Shown in pieces: positions 55,246 to 63,138 of a DNA stretch of 63,559 bases. This stretch comes from a virus. The DNA lies in the IMG/VR virus record IMGVR_UViG_3300044776_000025, positions 1 to 63,559 of that record; one strand, written 5' to 3'. A model generated the notes under the pieces. That model was given only the letters and a program-made list of their open reading frames with translations, ran no database searches and was not told the origin of the DNA. The translations under genes were made by a program, and so were the position numbers. Position 1 is the stretch's first letter, and every line of letters begins with the position of its first letter.

Positions 55246-56394
55246 ATGGCTGAGATAATCTATAGAGCGCCAATCACTTTTGGTTGTGACCCTGAATTCT
55301 TCTTTGCTCAGGGTGGGAAAGTCATTGGGTCGGAGAAGGTATTGCCTAAGAGTGGGAATCTTGGGGTTGCTGCTGGAAGTTACCCTAATCCCAGGGCCTT
55401 TGTGCTAGATGGCGTGCAGGCTGAGCTGAATCCCCACGCAACCAGTTGTCGTGCAGAGCTTGGTGGGCAGATTGCATTGGCATTCAAAACGTTGAAGGAT
55501 CACCTTGGGAATATGGGTAATGTGAAGGCATGCTTCGACGCGGTTATCGAACTTGATAAGGATGAACTTAAGGGCCTTAGTGAGAAATCGCGACAGTTTG
55601 GGTGCGCCCCGAGCGAAAATTTTTATGATAAGGATTGCAAGGTTAAAGCGAATGCTGCAACTTATCGCAAGCGGAGTGCTGGAGGGCATATCCATCTCGG
55701 TCTTGGAGCGCTTTTGAAAGCCCATCGTGAGCGGTTGATTCCCATTATGGACACACTTATTGGCAATACTTGTGTTATGATTGATCGCTGCCCTGATGCT
55801 GCCGAGCGTAGGAAGAACTATGGCAGAGCTGGGGAGTATAGATTGCCACAGCATGGTATCGAATATCGAACTTTGAGCAACTTCTGGCTGCGATCCTACC
55901 CGTTGATGGCGTTTGTGATGGGGCTAGCAAGGTTGAGTGTAGGGATATTGAATACGACGTTGCAAGAGCCTGTGCCAGAGAGGGCGGAGAGAGGTATTGT
56001 ATATCAGACAGCTATCACACCTTGGAATGCTGAATCTGATCTAATCAGACGGGTGAATCTAAATAACATTCGTAAAGCTATCAATACGAATGATTATGAT
56101 CTCGCCAGGCAGAATTGGTTGGCTGTGAAGTCATTCATTTCTGACTATGTTCCATCCACAACTGCATGGAGGCAGGAAGTTGCGCTGGATAGTGGTAACT
56201 TGCTAACATTCGAATATTTCCTTGATCAGGTCAAATTGAAGGGAATTGAACGGTGGTTCCCTGAAGATCCTATTGATCATTGGTGTGGTTTGGTTGATGC
56301 TGGAACGAATAATAGGGGCTGGGAAACTTTTCTACGATTTGTTGTTGAACCACAGAGATTAATGGATTATACTGTGCTGGAGGTGAAGAAATGA
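55246..56394 (+). CDS. phiEco32-like COOH-NH2 ligase type 2 (amidoligase)
   Basis: 382 residues. FGCDPEFFFAQGG (12-24), ELNPHATSCRAELG, SAGGHIHLGLG (145-153) and RAGEYRLPQHGIEYRTLSNFWL in pieces (194-215) are the landmarks of the glutamine-synthetase-like COOH-NH2 ligases of the phiEco32 type. The fold joins a carboxylate to an amine using ATP; Glu and His residues in these motifs bind metal and substrate. Substrate not known. Length typical. First enzyme of a module with a second amidoligase, a glutaminase-type domain and an ATP-grasp protein. Confidence 0.87.
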   Translation: MAEIIYRAPITFGCDPEFFFAQGGKVIGSEKVLPKSGNLGVAAGSYPNPRAFVLDGVQAELNPHATSCRAELGGQIALAFKTLKDHLGNMGNVKACFDAVIELDKDELKGLSEKSRQFGCAPSENFYDKDCKVKANAATYRKRSAGGHIHLGLGALLKAHRERLIPIMDTLIGNTCVMIDRCPDAAERRKNYGRAGEYRLPQHGIEYRTLSNFWLRSYPLMAFVMGLARLSVGILNTTLQEPVPERAERGIVYQTAITPWNAESDLIRRVNLNNIRKAINTNDYDLARQNWLAVKSFISDYVPSTTAWRQEVALDSGNLLTFEYFLDQVKLKGIERWFPEDPIDHWCGLVDAGTNNRGWETFLRFVVEPQRLMDYTVLEVKK

Positions 56395-56960
56395 CCGATC
56401 TCAACGGGCCGCAGATTGCAAGTGTTGTGAAAAGCGGGGAGACTCACATTTGGGTTATGCTGAGTAGATCTGGTAGGAAGCAGGGAGATCCTGCTGATTG
56501 GAAGGGTGGCACTAGAGTGACCGTACGAGCCACTACTAGGGTTGAGGAATTCATGCAAAACCTTGGTGCAGGGGAAGTTGTGGATGTTGCAACCATTGGG
56601 AGGTATTGGCAACCTATAGGTGGAATACCATTGAATGCTTATGTTACTCAGCCCTTCAATCCACATTTTCAGATTGATGATGGATCGTTCATTACACTTG
56701 ATCGCCTTGGACATCCGTTGATTCTACCTTCCCCTGATGGACAACAGGATAGACATTCAACTGTGAATCTGAGTTTTCTAAGATTACGAGGAATAAGTGA
56801 AGGTCTTGGAGTGACATTCGGTATTAAGGGTGTATACTCTCTTGATGAATTGCGGAAAGTGAAGGATCGCATTAGTGCGGCCTCTAGGAGATTCTATGTT
56901 GATTATCTCAGACCTGTTGACTTATTGGTCACAGTTAGTACACAGGAAGTTCAACTGTAG
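56391..56960 (+). CDS. 189-residue unknown protein in the amidoligase module
   Basis: ATGA overlap with the amidoligase gene. MTDLNGPQIASVVKSGETHIWV, TRVTVRATTRVEEFMQNLGAG, PLNAYVTQPFNPHFQIDDGS and a C-terminal helix set (SLDELRKVKDRISAASRRF). Beta-rich then helical, soluble. Possibly the acceptor protein or a helper, by position only. Confidence 0.6.
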   Translation: MTDLNGPQIASVVKSGETHIWVMLSRSGRKQGDPADWKGGTRVTVRATTRVEEFMQNLGAGEVVDVATIGRYWQPIGGIPLNAYVTQPFNPHFQIDDGSFITLDRLGHPLILPSPDGQQDRHSTVNLSFLRLRGISEGLGVTFGIKGVYSLDELRKVKDRISAASRRFYVDYLRPVDLLVTVSTQEVQL

Positions 56961-56970
56961 GGGATGTAAA

Positions 56971-57402
56971 ATGGAAAATAAGGAGATACTGGATAAAATT
57001 AGCATTTCTGGTTATATCACAAGGATTGCATGTTGTGGTATTGCAGAGTTACACAGTATCAAGGGATTGGTGGAGGCATTTGGTCCTGATGGAGTTGCTT
57101 TCAAGGTAGGAAGCTTGTTTGCCACAGGATCATTCAATGGAACCTTCCTAGTATTCTCTGAAGTCAAAGGCAATGGTGGTTATGGTGAGAAATTGCGAGA
57201 TTTTGTGCTTTCCGCTAATCTTGGTGGTGTGACACAGACGACAACTTTGAAGAATCCAAATTCTGGCAATTATCTCACTGCCTACATTTGGGAAGTGGAT
57301 CGCTCAAACTTAAAGATTTGGTATGATAAGCAAGAAGAAATCTTTGCTAAAGCCTGTCCTAAAGTTGAACCGACAGTATCATTTGAGGATAGATATCGCT
57401 AA
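56971..57402 (+). CDS. 143-residue unknown protein, paralogue of the gene at the right edge
   Basis: ATG at 56971 after GGGGATG. SGYITRIACCGIAELHSIKGL, TFLVFSEVKGNGGYGEKL and YIWEVDRSNLKIWYDK correspond in order to the gene at 63138 (STGCCGLKEITNLHDY, LVLFTAVVRHTNG, WLWNPNPKTLKTWYNK). An unrecognised duplicated family that brackets the amidoligase module. Confidence 0.6.
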   Translation: MENKEILDKISISGYITRIACCGIAELHSIKGLVEAFGPDGVAFKVGSLFATGSFNGTFLVFSEVKGNGGYGEKLRDFVLSANLGGVTQTTTLKNPNSGNYLTAYIWEVDRSNLKIWYDKQEEIFAKACPKVEPTVSFEDRYR

Positions 57403-57560
57403 TGGATTTGATTTGGCTACTGCTTGATGCGATTATTGAGTTGATGTGGTGGGTAAGCCTGATCACCATTGGTATCGTTGTTGCAGTAGCAGTTATTGTA
57501 CTTGGATTGGTAGGGTTGTATTCAATTGAGCTTGGGAGGGGCGACGATGAAAGCGACTAG
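57402..57560 (+). CDS. 52-residue membrane protein
   Basis: TAATG overlap. MDLIWLLLDAIIELMWWVSL then ITIGIVVAVAVIVLGLVGLY form long hydrophobic helices; acidic end. Overlaps the next gene by 14 bases. Confidence 0.6.
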   Translation: MDLIWLLLDAIIELMWWVSLITIGIVVAVAVIVLGLVGLYSIELGRGDDESD

Positions 57561-58419
57561 TCCGTTAGATATTACCAATGTCATTGGTAGAGCGAAAAAT
57601 CGTATCTACCGGGTTGGAATTGAACTTGAGGGTGGATGGTCAAAGCTGCCAGAGGGAACCACCCTTGTCCATGATGGTAGCGTGCAAATTGCATCTCCTA
57701 GGGATCAATTGCTGGGTGATGAATTGATCCAGTTGCAGAGGTCTATAGATAGAGCTGATACTAGTGCTGAGCTTCAGCGATTGCGAGCACGATACAGAAT
57801 TATTGAGCAAAAGTATCGTGCAGGGCAGTTACAAACGGGGGAATTGCCAAGTGAACCAATGGAATTGGAGAAACTGCCAATTTGGTTGAAAAAGTACTAC
57901 CCCCAGCAAGTAAATGCAACCTGTGGATTACATATCCATATGAGCTTTAAGTCTGCATTCCACTATCAGAGACTTATGATTCCACAGTATCCACTTACTA
58001 TTGTGGAATATCTATTTCGATGGGCACATAAGGAAGAGTTATCTCAAGATCATCCAATTTGGCCCAGACTTAAAGGGGATAGTGAATTCTGTCAACCAGT
58101 GTTTGATCCAGATCGACAAGCACGTAGAATTAAGAAGGAATACAATCGACATGAACCTGGAAATCGGTATTCTATGATTAACTTCTGTTTTGGGACGCAT
58201 GGAACATTGGAATGTAGGTTGCTTCCTATGATGGATAATGCAGATCAGGGTTTGCGGGCAGTACAGACAGTCATTGACGTCACTAATGCTTGCTTGGTGG
58301 ATAAACGTAGGGAGACTAGACTTGTTAGTGAAGTTGTCATTGATCCTAATGATGATATCATTAGGGAGGAAAAAGCTGAGTTGTTAGAACCATATAGGAT
58401 AACTACGAGGATGGGATAA
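57547..58419 (+). CDS. Amidoligase-like enzyme (Amidoligase_2 type)
   Basis: 290 residues from ATG at 57547. YRVGIELEGGWSKLPEGT, HDGSVQIAS, NATCGLHIHMSFKSA (HIH at 129-131) and MINFCFGTHGTLECRLLPMMDNA (209-232) match the amidoligase enzyme family related to glutamine synthetase/gamma-glutamylcysteine ligase. A helical insert with ADTSAELQRLRARYRI lies in the middle. Expected to form an amide or peptide-type bond using ATP. Second such enzyme next to the COOH-NH2 ligase. Confidence 0.82.
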   Translation: MKATSPLDITNVIGRAKNRIYRVGIELEGGWSKLPEGTTLVHDGSVQIASPRDQLLGDELIQLQRSIDRADTSAELQRLRARYRIIEQKYRAGQLQTGELPSEPMELEKLPIWLKKYYPQQVNATCGLHIHMSFKSAFHYQRLMIPQYPLTIVEYLFRWAHKEELSQDHPIWPRLKGDSEFCQPVFDPDRQARRIKKEYNRHEPGNRYSMINFCFGTHGTLECRLLPMMDNADQGLRAVQTVIDVTNACLVDKRRETRLVSEVVIDPNDDIIREEKAELLEPYRITTRMG

Positions 58420-58526
58420 TGATACTTTTCAAACACAGTTATTGGACATGGCGACCACAGTACTATAAAGCCATTAACTATAGATCCGTGCGGTGGTTGA
58501 ATCTATTTTTTAGCACAGGAGGGTAA
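58419..58526 (+). CDS. 35-residue protein
   Basis: TAATG overlap. MILFKHSYWTWRPQYYKAIN then YRSVRWLNLFFSTGG; aromatic and basic. Its end carries the AGGAGGG ribosome site for the GATase gene. Unknown. Confidence 0.45.
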   Translation: MILFKHSYWTWRPQYYKAINYRSVRWLNLFFSTGG

Positions 58527-58530
58527 TCGA

Positions 58531-59493
58531 GTGTGTGTAATCATGATAGCGGATACGAAAGCTCCAACTGATGAGATGTTGGAGAAGGGTTTTGAGGCAA
58601 ACGATGCTGGAGCTGGTGTTGCATGGCGTGAAAATGGCTATGTATACTGGGAGAAGGGAATACAGAATATTGAGGCAGTTCAAGTGTTGTGCAAGGATCT
58701 GCCATTACCGTTCATTGTTCACTTCAGGATTCCGACAGAAGGCGGGCGAAGGCCTTCGTTGTGTCATCCATTTCCCATTGAAAAGACTACTGACCTTGCC
58801 TTGAAGGGTAGAACAAAGGGTTATGTGTTGTTCCATAATGGGCATTGGAGTGAGTGGCGCAAGTGGGTCCTTGAAACTTCGATTGGCTCTAAGAATCCGG
58901 TCCCTAGCGGGAAGTGGTCAGACACACGGGGAATGGCATTTGTTGCGAGCATCTATGGACTTGGTGTCCTTGATATGATCAATGAAAAGGCTGCCGCGTT
59001 TGGGCCTAATGAAATTGAGATTGTGCCTGGAAGTGGTTGGAGTCTAGAGGATGGCGTTTGGTGTTCCAATATGCTTTGGAAGCGGACATATAATGGACCT
59101 ACATATACTAGTAGAATGTGTAAGGCATCCAAATGCACTCGTTATGATACTGATGACTCAGGATTGTGCCGAGAGCATCAGAAAACGCCAGTTGTTCTTG
59201 AGGGTAATGTCACTGTTAATGCCCATTGCAAGTATAACTACTCAAATGGTACGTGTTTGCGGATTGTAAATCTTGATTCAGATGGATTTTGCCCAGCTCA
59301 TACCAAAAAAGTTACGGGATCTGTTGGAGGTGATCCCACTGAAATCCCTTTCGAGCAGGCGATAACTTTGTTTCAAGAGAAGAAAATCTCCAAAAAGCAG
59401 TTCAAGAAGGCGAGGCGCGTCTACGAAAAATTATTGCGGGATGGGAAGGTGAAGCCCTGGCACCAGGAGGCGTCAAAGGAAGTGACTCACTAG
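58531..59493 (+). CDS. Class II glutamine amidotransferase with zinc fingers
   Basis: 320 residues from GTG, so the product begins MCVIMIADTK: the Cys at position 2 is the Ntn-hydrolase nucleophile. HFRIPTEGGRRPSLCHPF, VLFHNGHWSEW and DTRGMAFVASIYGLGVLD are the further family landmarks. It releases ammonia from glutamine, which amidoligases can use. C-terminal half: two zinc-finger-like Cys3His units (C197, C202, C213, H216; C233, C242, C254, H257), then a Lys-rich helix. The 3' end has an overlapping frame (59457-59702). Confidence 0.85.
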   Translation: MCVIMIADTKAPTDEMLEKGFEANDAGAGVAWRENGYVYWEKGIQNIEAVQVLCKDLPLPFIVHFRIPTEGGRRPSLCHPFPIEKTTDLALKGRTKGYVLFHNGHWSEWRKWVLETSIGSKNPVPSGKWSDTRGMAFVASIYGLGVLDMINEKAAAFGPNEIEIVPGSGWSLEDGVWCSNMLWKRTYNGPTYTSRMCKASKCTRYDTDDSGLCREHQKTPVVLEGNVTVNAHCKYNYSNGTCLRIVNLDSDGFCPAHTKKVTGSVGGDPTEIPFEQAITLFQEKKISKKQFKKARRVYEKLLRDGKVKPWHQEASKEVTH

Positions 59494-59702
59494 ATGAGCC
59501 TGTAGCACTAGTTGAAATTGCTGATGCCGAGCAGGATCAATTTGAATGGGCGGCGGGTATTAACGAATACCCTTTCAAGGGCCGCAGACATAGGTCGCCG
59601 ATTGGGTTCTACTATGATTCTGAAGCTGAGGAGCCAGATGAAATGCGTCGTCGTAGAATTGAAAACGCAAAGAATGGCATTGAGCATGTAGGACCAATTT
59701 AG
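59457..59702 (+). CDS. 81-residue ORF without a canonical start (frameshift or non-AUG)
   Basis: The frame one base back from the GATase gene stays open for at least 20 codons inside that gene and then runs past its stop to TAG at 59702. Product after the overlap: SDSLDEPVALVEIADAEQDQ, FEWAAGINEYPFKGRRHRS, FYYDSEAEEPDEM, credible protein. No ATG/GTG/TTG lies in frame before an ATG at 59652. CTG at 59457 follows GGAAGGTGA. A -1 shift in the GATase gene (near CAAAAAG, 59391-59397) would also produce it. Confidence 0.45.
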   Translation: MAPGGVKGSDSLDEPVALVEIADAEQDQFEWAAGINEYPFKGRRHRSPIGFYYDSEAEEPDEMRRRRIENAKNGIEHVGPI

Positions 59703-59706
59703 GTAT

Positions 59707-59781
59707 GGTGGGCATAGTTTAATGGTAGAACGATTGCCTGTGGAGCAGCAGGCATTGGATCGATATCCATTGTTCACCCCA
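59707..59781 (+). tRNA. tRNA-His (GTG)
   Basis: Acceptor GTGGGCA (59708-59714) with TGTTCAC (59771-59777, two G-U pairs), with the His-specific extra G at 59707 opposite C73 at 59778, and CCA encoded (59779-59781). D arm GTTT AATGGTA GAAC, anticodon loop CTGTGGA with GTG at 59740-59742, T loop ATCGATA. A few weak pairs (A-C in the anticodon stem, G-T near the T loop) show drift, but all landmarks of tRNA-His are present. Confidence 0.86.
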
Positions 59782-59793
59782 AAATGAGTTAAT

Positions 59794-60042
59794 ATGACCT
59801 TGAAAAAATTTGTTAGACGGTATTATAGGGCTAACAGTATTAGAAATCCTTTAGCATCAGAAGTTGATACTTTACTGTCTGCACAGTTAAGTCAATTTAA
59901 AACCTTCTACCTAGAAGGATATATGAGGTATGGTGCAAGTGAATTTCCTACTGGGCAATTGTATGAAGAATGGGTAATGTGTTATCGTATCTATAAAAGC
60001 GTAGTGGAGATAGTAGAGGAGATGGAGGGAAGGAATGCTTAG
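59794..60042 (+). CDS. 82-residue helical protein
   Basis: Follows the tRNA. MTLKKFVRRYYRANSIRNP, then helices (LSAQLSQFKTFYLEGYMRYG; YKSVVEIVEEMEGRN). Overlaps the next gene by 8 bases. Unknown. Confidence 0.55.
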   Translation: MTLKKFVRRYYRANSIRNPLASEVDTLLSAQLSQFKTFYLEGYMRYGASEFPTGQLYEEWVMCYRIYKSVVEIVEEMEGRNA

Positions 60043-61141
60043 GTTTTATCAGCAGTATGCGGAACAGTTGTTGTTGGCACTGATTTATATGAGAGATCGT
60101 ATTGGAAACGATTTTACTGAAGTTTCGCGATATACTCGTAACAATTGGAGGGTTTTTGATGTCAGTAGATATGAATATCAGACACCTGATGTTGTCAATA
60201 GTGTTGCCTTCATTCATGAAACCAATGAAATGGAGTACTCACTGACTGAAATGGTCAATGATCTCCAGCAACAGCTTAGGAATTACCATGATAGGACAGG
60301 TCCTGGTGTTGATGGTGGTAAGCATGATAAGGATCTCATTGATACTATTGTGAGATGTTTACAGTTGCCCTATGCTAGAAATAGACTGTCAGGAGATGTA
60401 TTGGACATCCTTAAGAAGGCATTACTGTTGCCTGAGGAATTGGTCGGGCTCAAGGAACGAATGCAGCGAGAGGAAATGAGTTGCACCCAATGTGGACATA
60501 AATTCCTTACTGGGGAAATTGGTTCATTCCACAAGGAACGGGATAGAACACAGGTATTGTGTACTAATTGTTATCACCCAACAAGATTTTCAGCGGCTTG
60601 TGGGAAGCACAGTATTGAAGTTCCACATGGGGTGCATAAAGTGTTTTCTAAGGAGCATGAAAAGCCGTGTGTGTATTGTGAGGCGGAGGTTAAGGAAAAG
60701 GAATTAGAACAACCGCAGGAGGTTATTCTAACTACTAGAGAGGTGCCACCGGATGATGGGACTGTCGTTCGAGGAGGTCGGTGGGCTGGCCGTGCTGTTA
60801 ATACTGGTATTCTTAATAATGGCAGAGGACCATTTACAACAGCTTATCAGGCTTATCAGCAAACTGCTACGCAACCACAGAGATTTAATACTGAAGGTTT
60901 TGATGTAACAGCACAAGCAAATATTACTATACCACCTCCTGGTATGATTGTCCCTAACCCTGTTGCACAACCTAACGTTGTTACTATCACTGGTGGTGGA
61001 TTAGGTGTGAACGATGATGTGTACCGACAGTATCAGCGTATTATACAGGAAAATAGAGAAGCAGACGTACGACGACTTACTGATGTTTTGGATGGTGATA
61101 CTGAAGAACTGTTAGTTGAGAGAGATGAAGATCATGATTAA
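60035..61141 (+). CDS. 368-residue multi-zinc protein, amidoligase module
   Basis: N-terminal helical domain (about 1-145), then zinc sites CTQCGHKFL, VLCTNCYHP, FSAACGKHSIEVPHG, PCVYCEAEV (about 149-230), then a flexible Gly/Thr/Pro/Gln tail (GGRWAGRAVNTGILNNGRG; NITIPPPGMIVPNP) and an acidic helix end. No enzyme motif. Probably a nucleic-acid or protein scaffold. Unknown family. Confidence 0.6.
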   Translation: MLRFYQQYAEQLLLALIYMRDRIGNDFTEVSRYTRNNWRVFDVSRYEYQTPDVVNSVAFIHETNEMEYSLTEMVNDLQQQLRNYHDRTGPGVDGGKHDKDLIDTIVRCLQLPYARNRLSGDVLDILKKALLLPEELVGLKERMQREEMSCTQCGHKFLTGEIGSFHKERDRTQVLCTNCYHPTRFSAACGKHSIEVPHGVHKVFSKEHEKPCVYCEAEVKEKELEQPQEVILTTREVPPDDGTVVRGGRWAGRAVNTGILNNGRGPFTTAYQAYQQTATQPQRFNTEGFDVTAQANITIPPPGMIVPNPVAQPNVVTITGGGLGVNDDVYRQYQRIIQENREADVRRLTDVLDGDTEELLVERDEDHD

Positions 61142-61520
61142 TTTGGATGATCTCAAATCAGATGCTCAGAAGAAGATTGACGCTGCTGCTAAAGCGGATC
61201 AGGAGAGGGCACATAAGATGCTTCGATCTATGAACACAACCATCTTACCCAATGAAGAGGAGTTTGAGGAAGATGACGATGATACTGATGACTTAAAGGA
61301 ACAGCTCACACATTCATTGTTGTTGATGCACGACATGAACAATTTGTTAACAACATTGAGAGATCCTCTTAGGAATGGTAAAATCAACGTCTACCTAATG
61401 TTGGAGATTGATAGAATTTCGGATGAAGCAACAGCATTCTTAAAAGGTTGTGATCTTGGAAGCGAGAAACCAAAGGATATTGATGAGGTAAATGAAGCAG
61501 ATTTTAACATCTATGACTGA
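61134..61520 (+). CDS. 128-residue acidic helical protein
   Basis: ATG at 61134 inside the previous gene end. MINLDDLKSDAQKKIDAAAK, a highly acidic stretch (NEEEFEEDDDDTDDLKEQL), then helices with HSLLLMHDMNNLLTTLRD. May act as an assembly or inhibitor protein. Unknown. Confidence 0.55.
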   Translation: MINLDDLKSDAQKKIDAAAKADQERAHKMLRSMNTTILPNEEEFEEDDDDTDDLKEQLTHSLLLMHDMNNLLTTLRDPLRNGKINVYLMLEIDRISDEATAFLKGCDLGSEKPKDIDEVNEADFNIYD

Positions 61521-61800
61521 CTGCCAAACCCGCAGAAGTCGTAGACAGCTCGGCGATGAATGCACAACCCGGTCTATGCCGGGTGTCTCATACAGACCTG
61601 CTTGTGCTCAGTCGAGCATTCCCGATGTAGATGCCTTTCGAAGCCCTTCGCTCGTGAGCTGAGCGGATCAGCAGGCTAGGTTAGTAGATTGGCATCCAGC
61701 CCAGTGTCGTCTTACACTGAAGAGCCAAAGCGGGACTAGGTTGAGGTAGGGGTTCGCTGTGAAAAGGCACCCTAGTATAAACTAAAAACCCTACCACCAT
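61521..61800 (+). ncRNA. Strongly structured putative non-coding RNA
   Basis: Gene-free, dense in perfect hairpins: ACCCGG/CCGGGT (61567-61584), GCTC/GAGC around 61607, GCTGA/TCAGC near 61657-61672, CAGTGT/ACACTG within TTGGC/GCCAA (about 61689-61726), and GGTAGGG/CCCTACC (about 61745-61796) ending in ACCA. CTAGGTT repeats at about 61675 and 61736. The closing GGTAGGG stem with ACCA resembles a tRNA acceptor, but there is no tRNA or tmRNA body. It lies between two genes of the amidoligase module. Confidence 0.5.
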
Positions 61801-61824
61801 TTTGGTAACTATTGGAGGATTGTA

Positions 61825-61944
61825 ATGAGTATGTTTGGAAGCTTTGTGCTGATCGTGCTTGGATTGTCATTCTCGGCTGTCGTGGTTGCTGCAGCGATAA
61901 CTGCAGTTATAGCTTTGTTTGGTTTGGTTAGGGAGATACGATAA
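61825..61944 (+). CDS. 39-residue membrane protein
   Basis: ATG after TTGGAGGATTGTA. MSMFGSFVLIVLGLSFSAVV and AAAITAVIALFGLV give one or two hydrophobic helices. TAATG overlap into the ATP-grasp gene, so the two are coupled. Confidence 0.6.
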   Translation: MSMFGSFVLIVLGLSFSAVVVAAAITAVIALFGLVREIR

Positions 61945-62759
61945 TGATTTATGTGTATCGGCGCAGAGCATCGGATAGTGCGCGGGATCTTGCGGAAGCG
62001 ATGAACGTCAATTGCCGACGGTTGAATGACCTTGGACGGGCGCATTTTGGCAATGGTGTGCGAGCGGGGGATGTTGTAATCTGTTGGGGCGAGGCATTGG
62101 CTCCTATCAATGGAGTCAAGATTCTTAATGGTGCAGGCTTGACAAACAAGATGGAAGATGCTAGGCTGCTGAGAGCTGCCAATGTACCAACTGTTGAAGT
62201 GAGTCAGACTAGGCCACCTGCTGTCCCAGCTAATGATTGGGTCGAATTTCAGGCAGCTCGATTGAATCGGGATAATGCCCGACGAGTTATTACGCAGTTG
62301 CAGGCGTTTCTTGCAACGCCTGTTCCAGTGCCAATGACTTGGCTCGCACGTAGGTTCAATCACGTAGGAGGGGCGGATCTGCTTCAGCCACCGCCACAGC
62401 CGGATTACTTTAGCAAAAAGGAGGATCTTCGGGAGGAATATCGCATTCATTGCTTCGACGGGAAGTCCATTAGGGCAGGTGTTAAGGTCCCCCGAGAGGG
62501 AACACAGCCGCATGCGTGGATTCGTAGTCTCGATGGAGGATGGCGGATTCGGTATGATGAATTTGCATCTAAGAAAGCAATGAGAGAGCTGGCTGCACAG
62601 GCGGTGGCTGCATTGGGGTTGCAGTTCGGAGCGGTGGACATTGGGAAGAAGGCAGATAATTCGTTGATTGTGTTGGAAGTGAATCGAGCACCTGGGTTGG
62701 AAGGAAATACAACCACAGTTTATGCGAACGCGATTGAAACGTGGTTGAAGGGGGAATGA
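61944..62759 (+). CDS. ATP-grasp ligase
   Basis: 271 residues. An N-terminal Rossmann-like part (MIYVYRRRASDSARDLAE; DVVICWGEAL), a region with NKMEDARLLRAANVPTVEVS, then EEYRIHCFDGKSIRAGVK (about 164-181) and FGAVDIGKKADNSLIVLEVN (228-247) with D232, E245, N247 as the metal/ATP site, followed by RAPGLEGNTT. This is the ATP-grasp C-lobe signature. Forms an amide or ester via acyl-phosphate. Closest in role to the ATP-grasp enzymes found with amidoligases in phiEco32-like phages. Confidence 0.85.
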   Translation: MIYVYRRRASDSARDLAEAMNVNCRRLNDLGRAHFGNGVRAGDVVICWGEALAPINGVKILNGAGLTNKMEDARLLRAANVPTVEVSQTRPPAVPANDWVEFQAARLNRDNARRVITQLQAFLATPVPVPMTWLARRFNHVGGADLLQPPPQPDYFSKKEDLREEYRIHCFDGKSIRAGVKVPREGTQPHAWIRSLDGGWRIRYDEFASKKAMRELAAQAVAALGLQFGAVDIGKKADNSLIVLEVNRAPGLEGNTTTVYANAIETWLKGE

Positions 62760-62986
62760 TGAAGCTACATGAGATGGTATCGGAGCCGGATCATCCAATA
62801 ATCTGTGATCCTTGTAGGCTGTTGCCTGCTGGGTTGACTCCATTTAAGGAAATCGCTAGGGAAACAATGAACTTCCCTGGTGGGCAGTGTCATGTGCTAC
62901 TTGTGGAGGACGAGGAAACTGGGATTGTTTCTCGACAGTTCATTCGAGCTGATGGACATCTTGGCGCTGTTCGGGATGATTGCTAA
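62759..62986 (+). CDS. 75-residue unknown protein
   Basis: ATG overlaps the ATP-grasp stop. MKLHEMVSEPDHPIICDPC, LLPAGLTPFKEIARE, then GGQCHVLLVEDEETGIVSRQ. Two Cys near the start may bind metal. Overlaps the next gene by TAATG. Part of the amidoligase module by position. Confidence 0.55.
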   Translation: MKLHEMVSEPDHPIICDPCRLLPAGLTPFKEIARETMNFPGGQCHVLLVEDEETGIVSRQFIRADGHLGAVRDDC

Positions 62987-63138
62987 TGGAAATCATTGAA
63001 GATCTATCTGAAATTGCGCGTGATAGCTTCCTAACAATGCATTTGGTCAATTGTGGTGGAGTTATAATCTGGAGTTACCTTGGTAGTGAGCCGGATTATA
63101 GAATTGATAGCGAGCATGAGTGGAAAGAGGAGGAGTGA
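62986..63138 (+). CDS. 50-residue unknown protein
   Basis: TAATG overlap. MEIIEDLSEIARDSFLTMHL, a strand (VNCGGVIIWSYLGSEP), acidic end with AAAGAGGAGGAG ribosome site for the next gene. Unknown. Confidence 0.5.
   Translation: MEIIEDLSEIARDSFLTMHLVNCGGVIIWSYLGSEPDYRIDSEHEWKEEE

Noticed and set aside
61745-61799. Mini-tRNA or tmRNA end (GGTAGGG stem closing on ACCA)
   Set aside because: No D- or T-arm and no tag-reading region. Kept only as part of a structured RNA.
61809-62843. 344-codon minus frame opposite the ATP-grasp gene
   Set aside because: It is the antisense shadow of a gene with clear ATP-grasp motifs and does not resemble a protein family.
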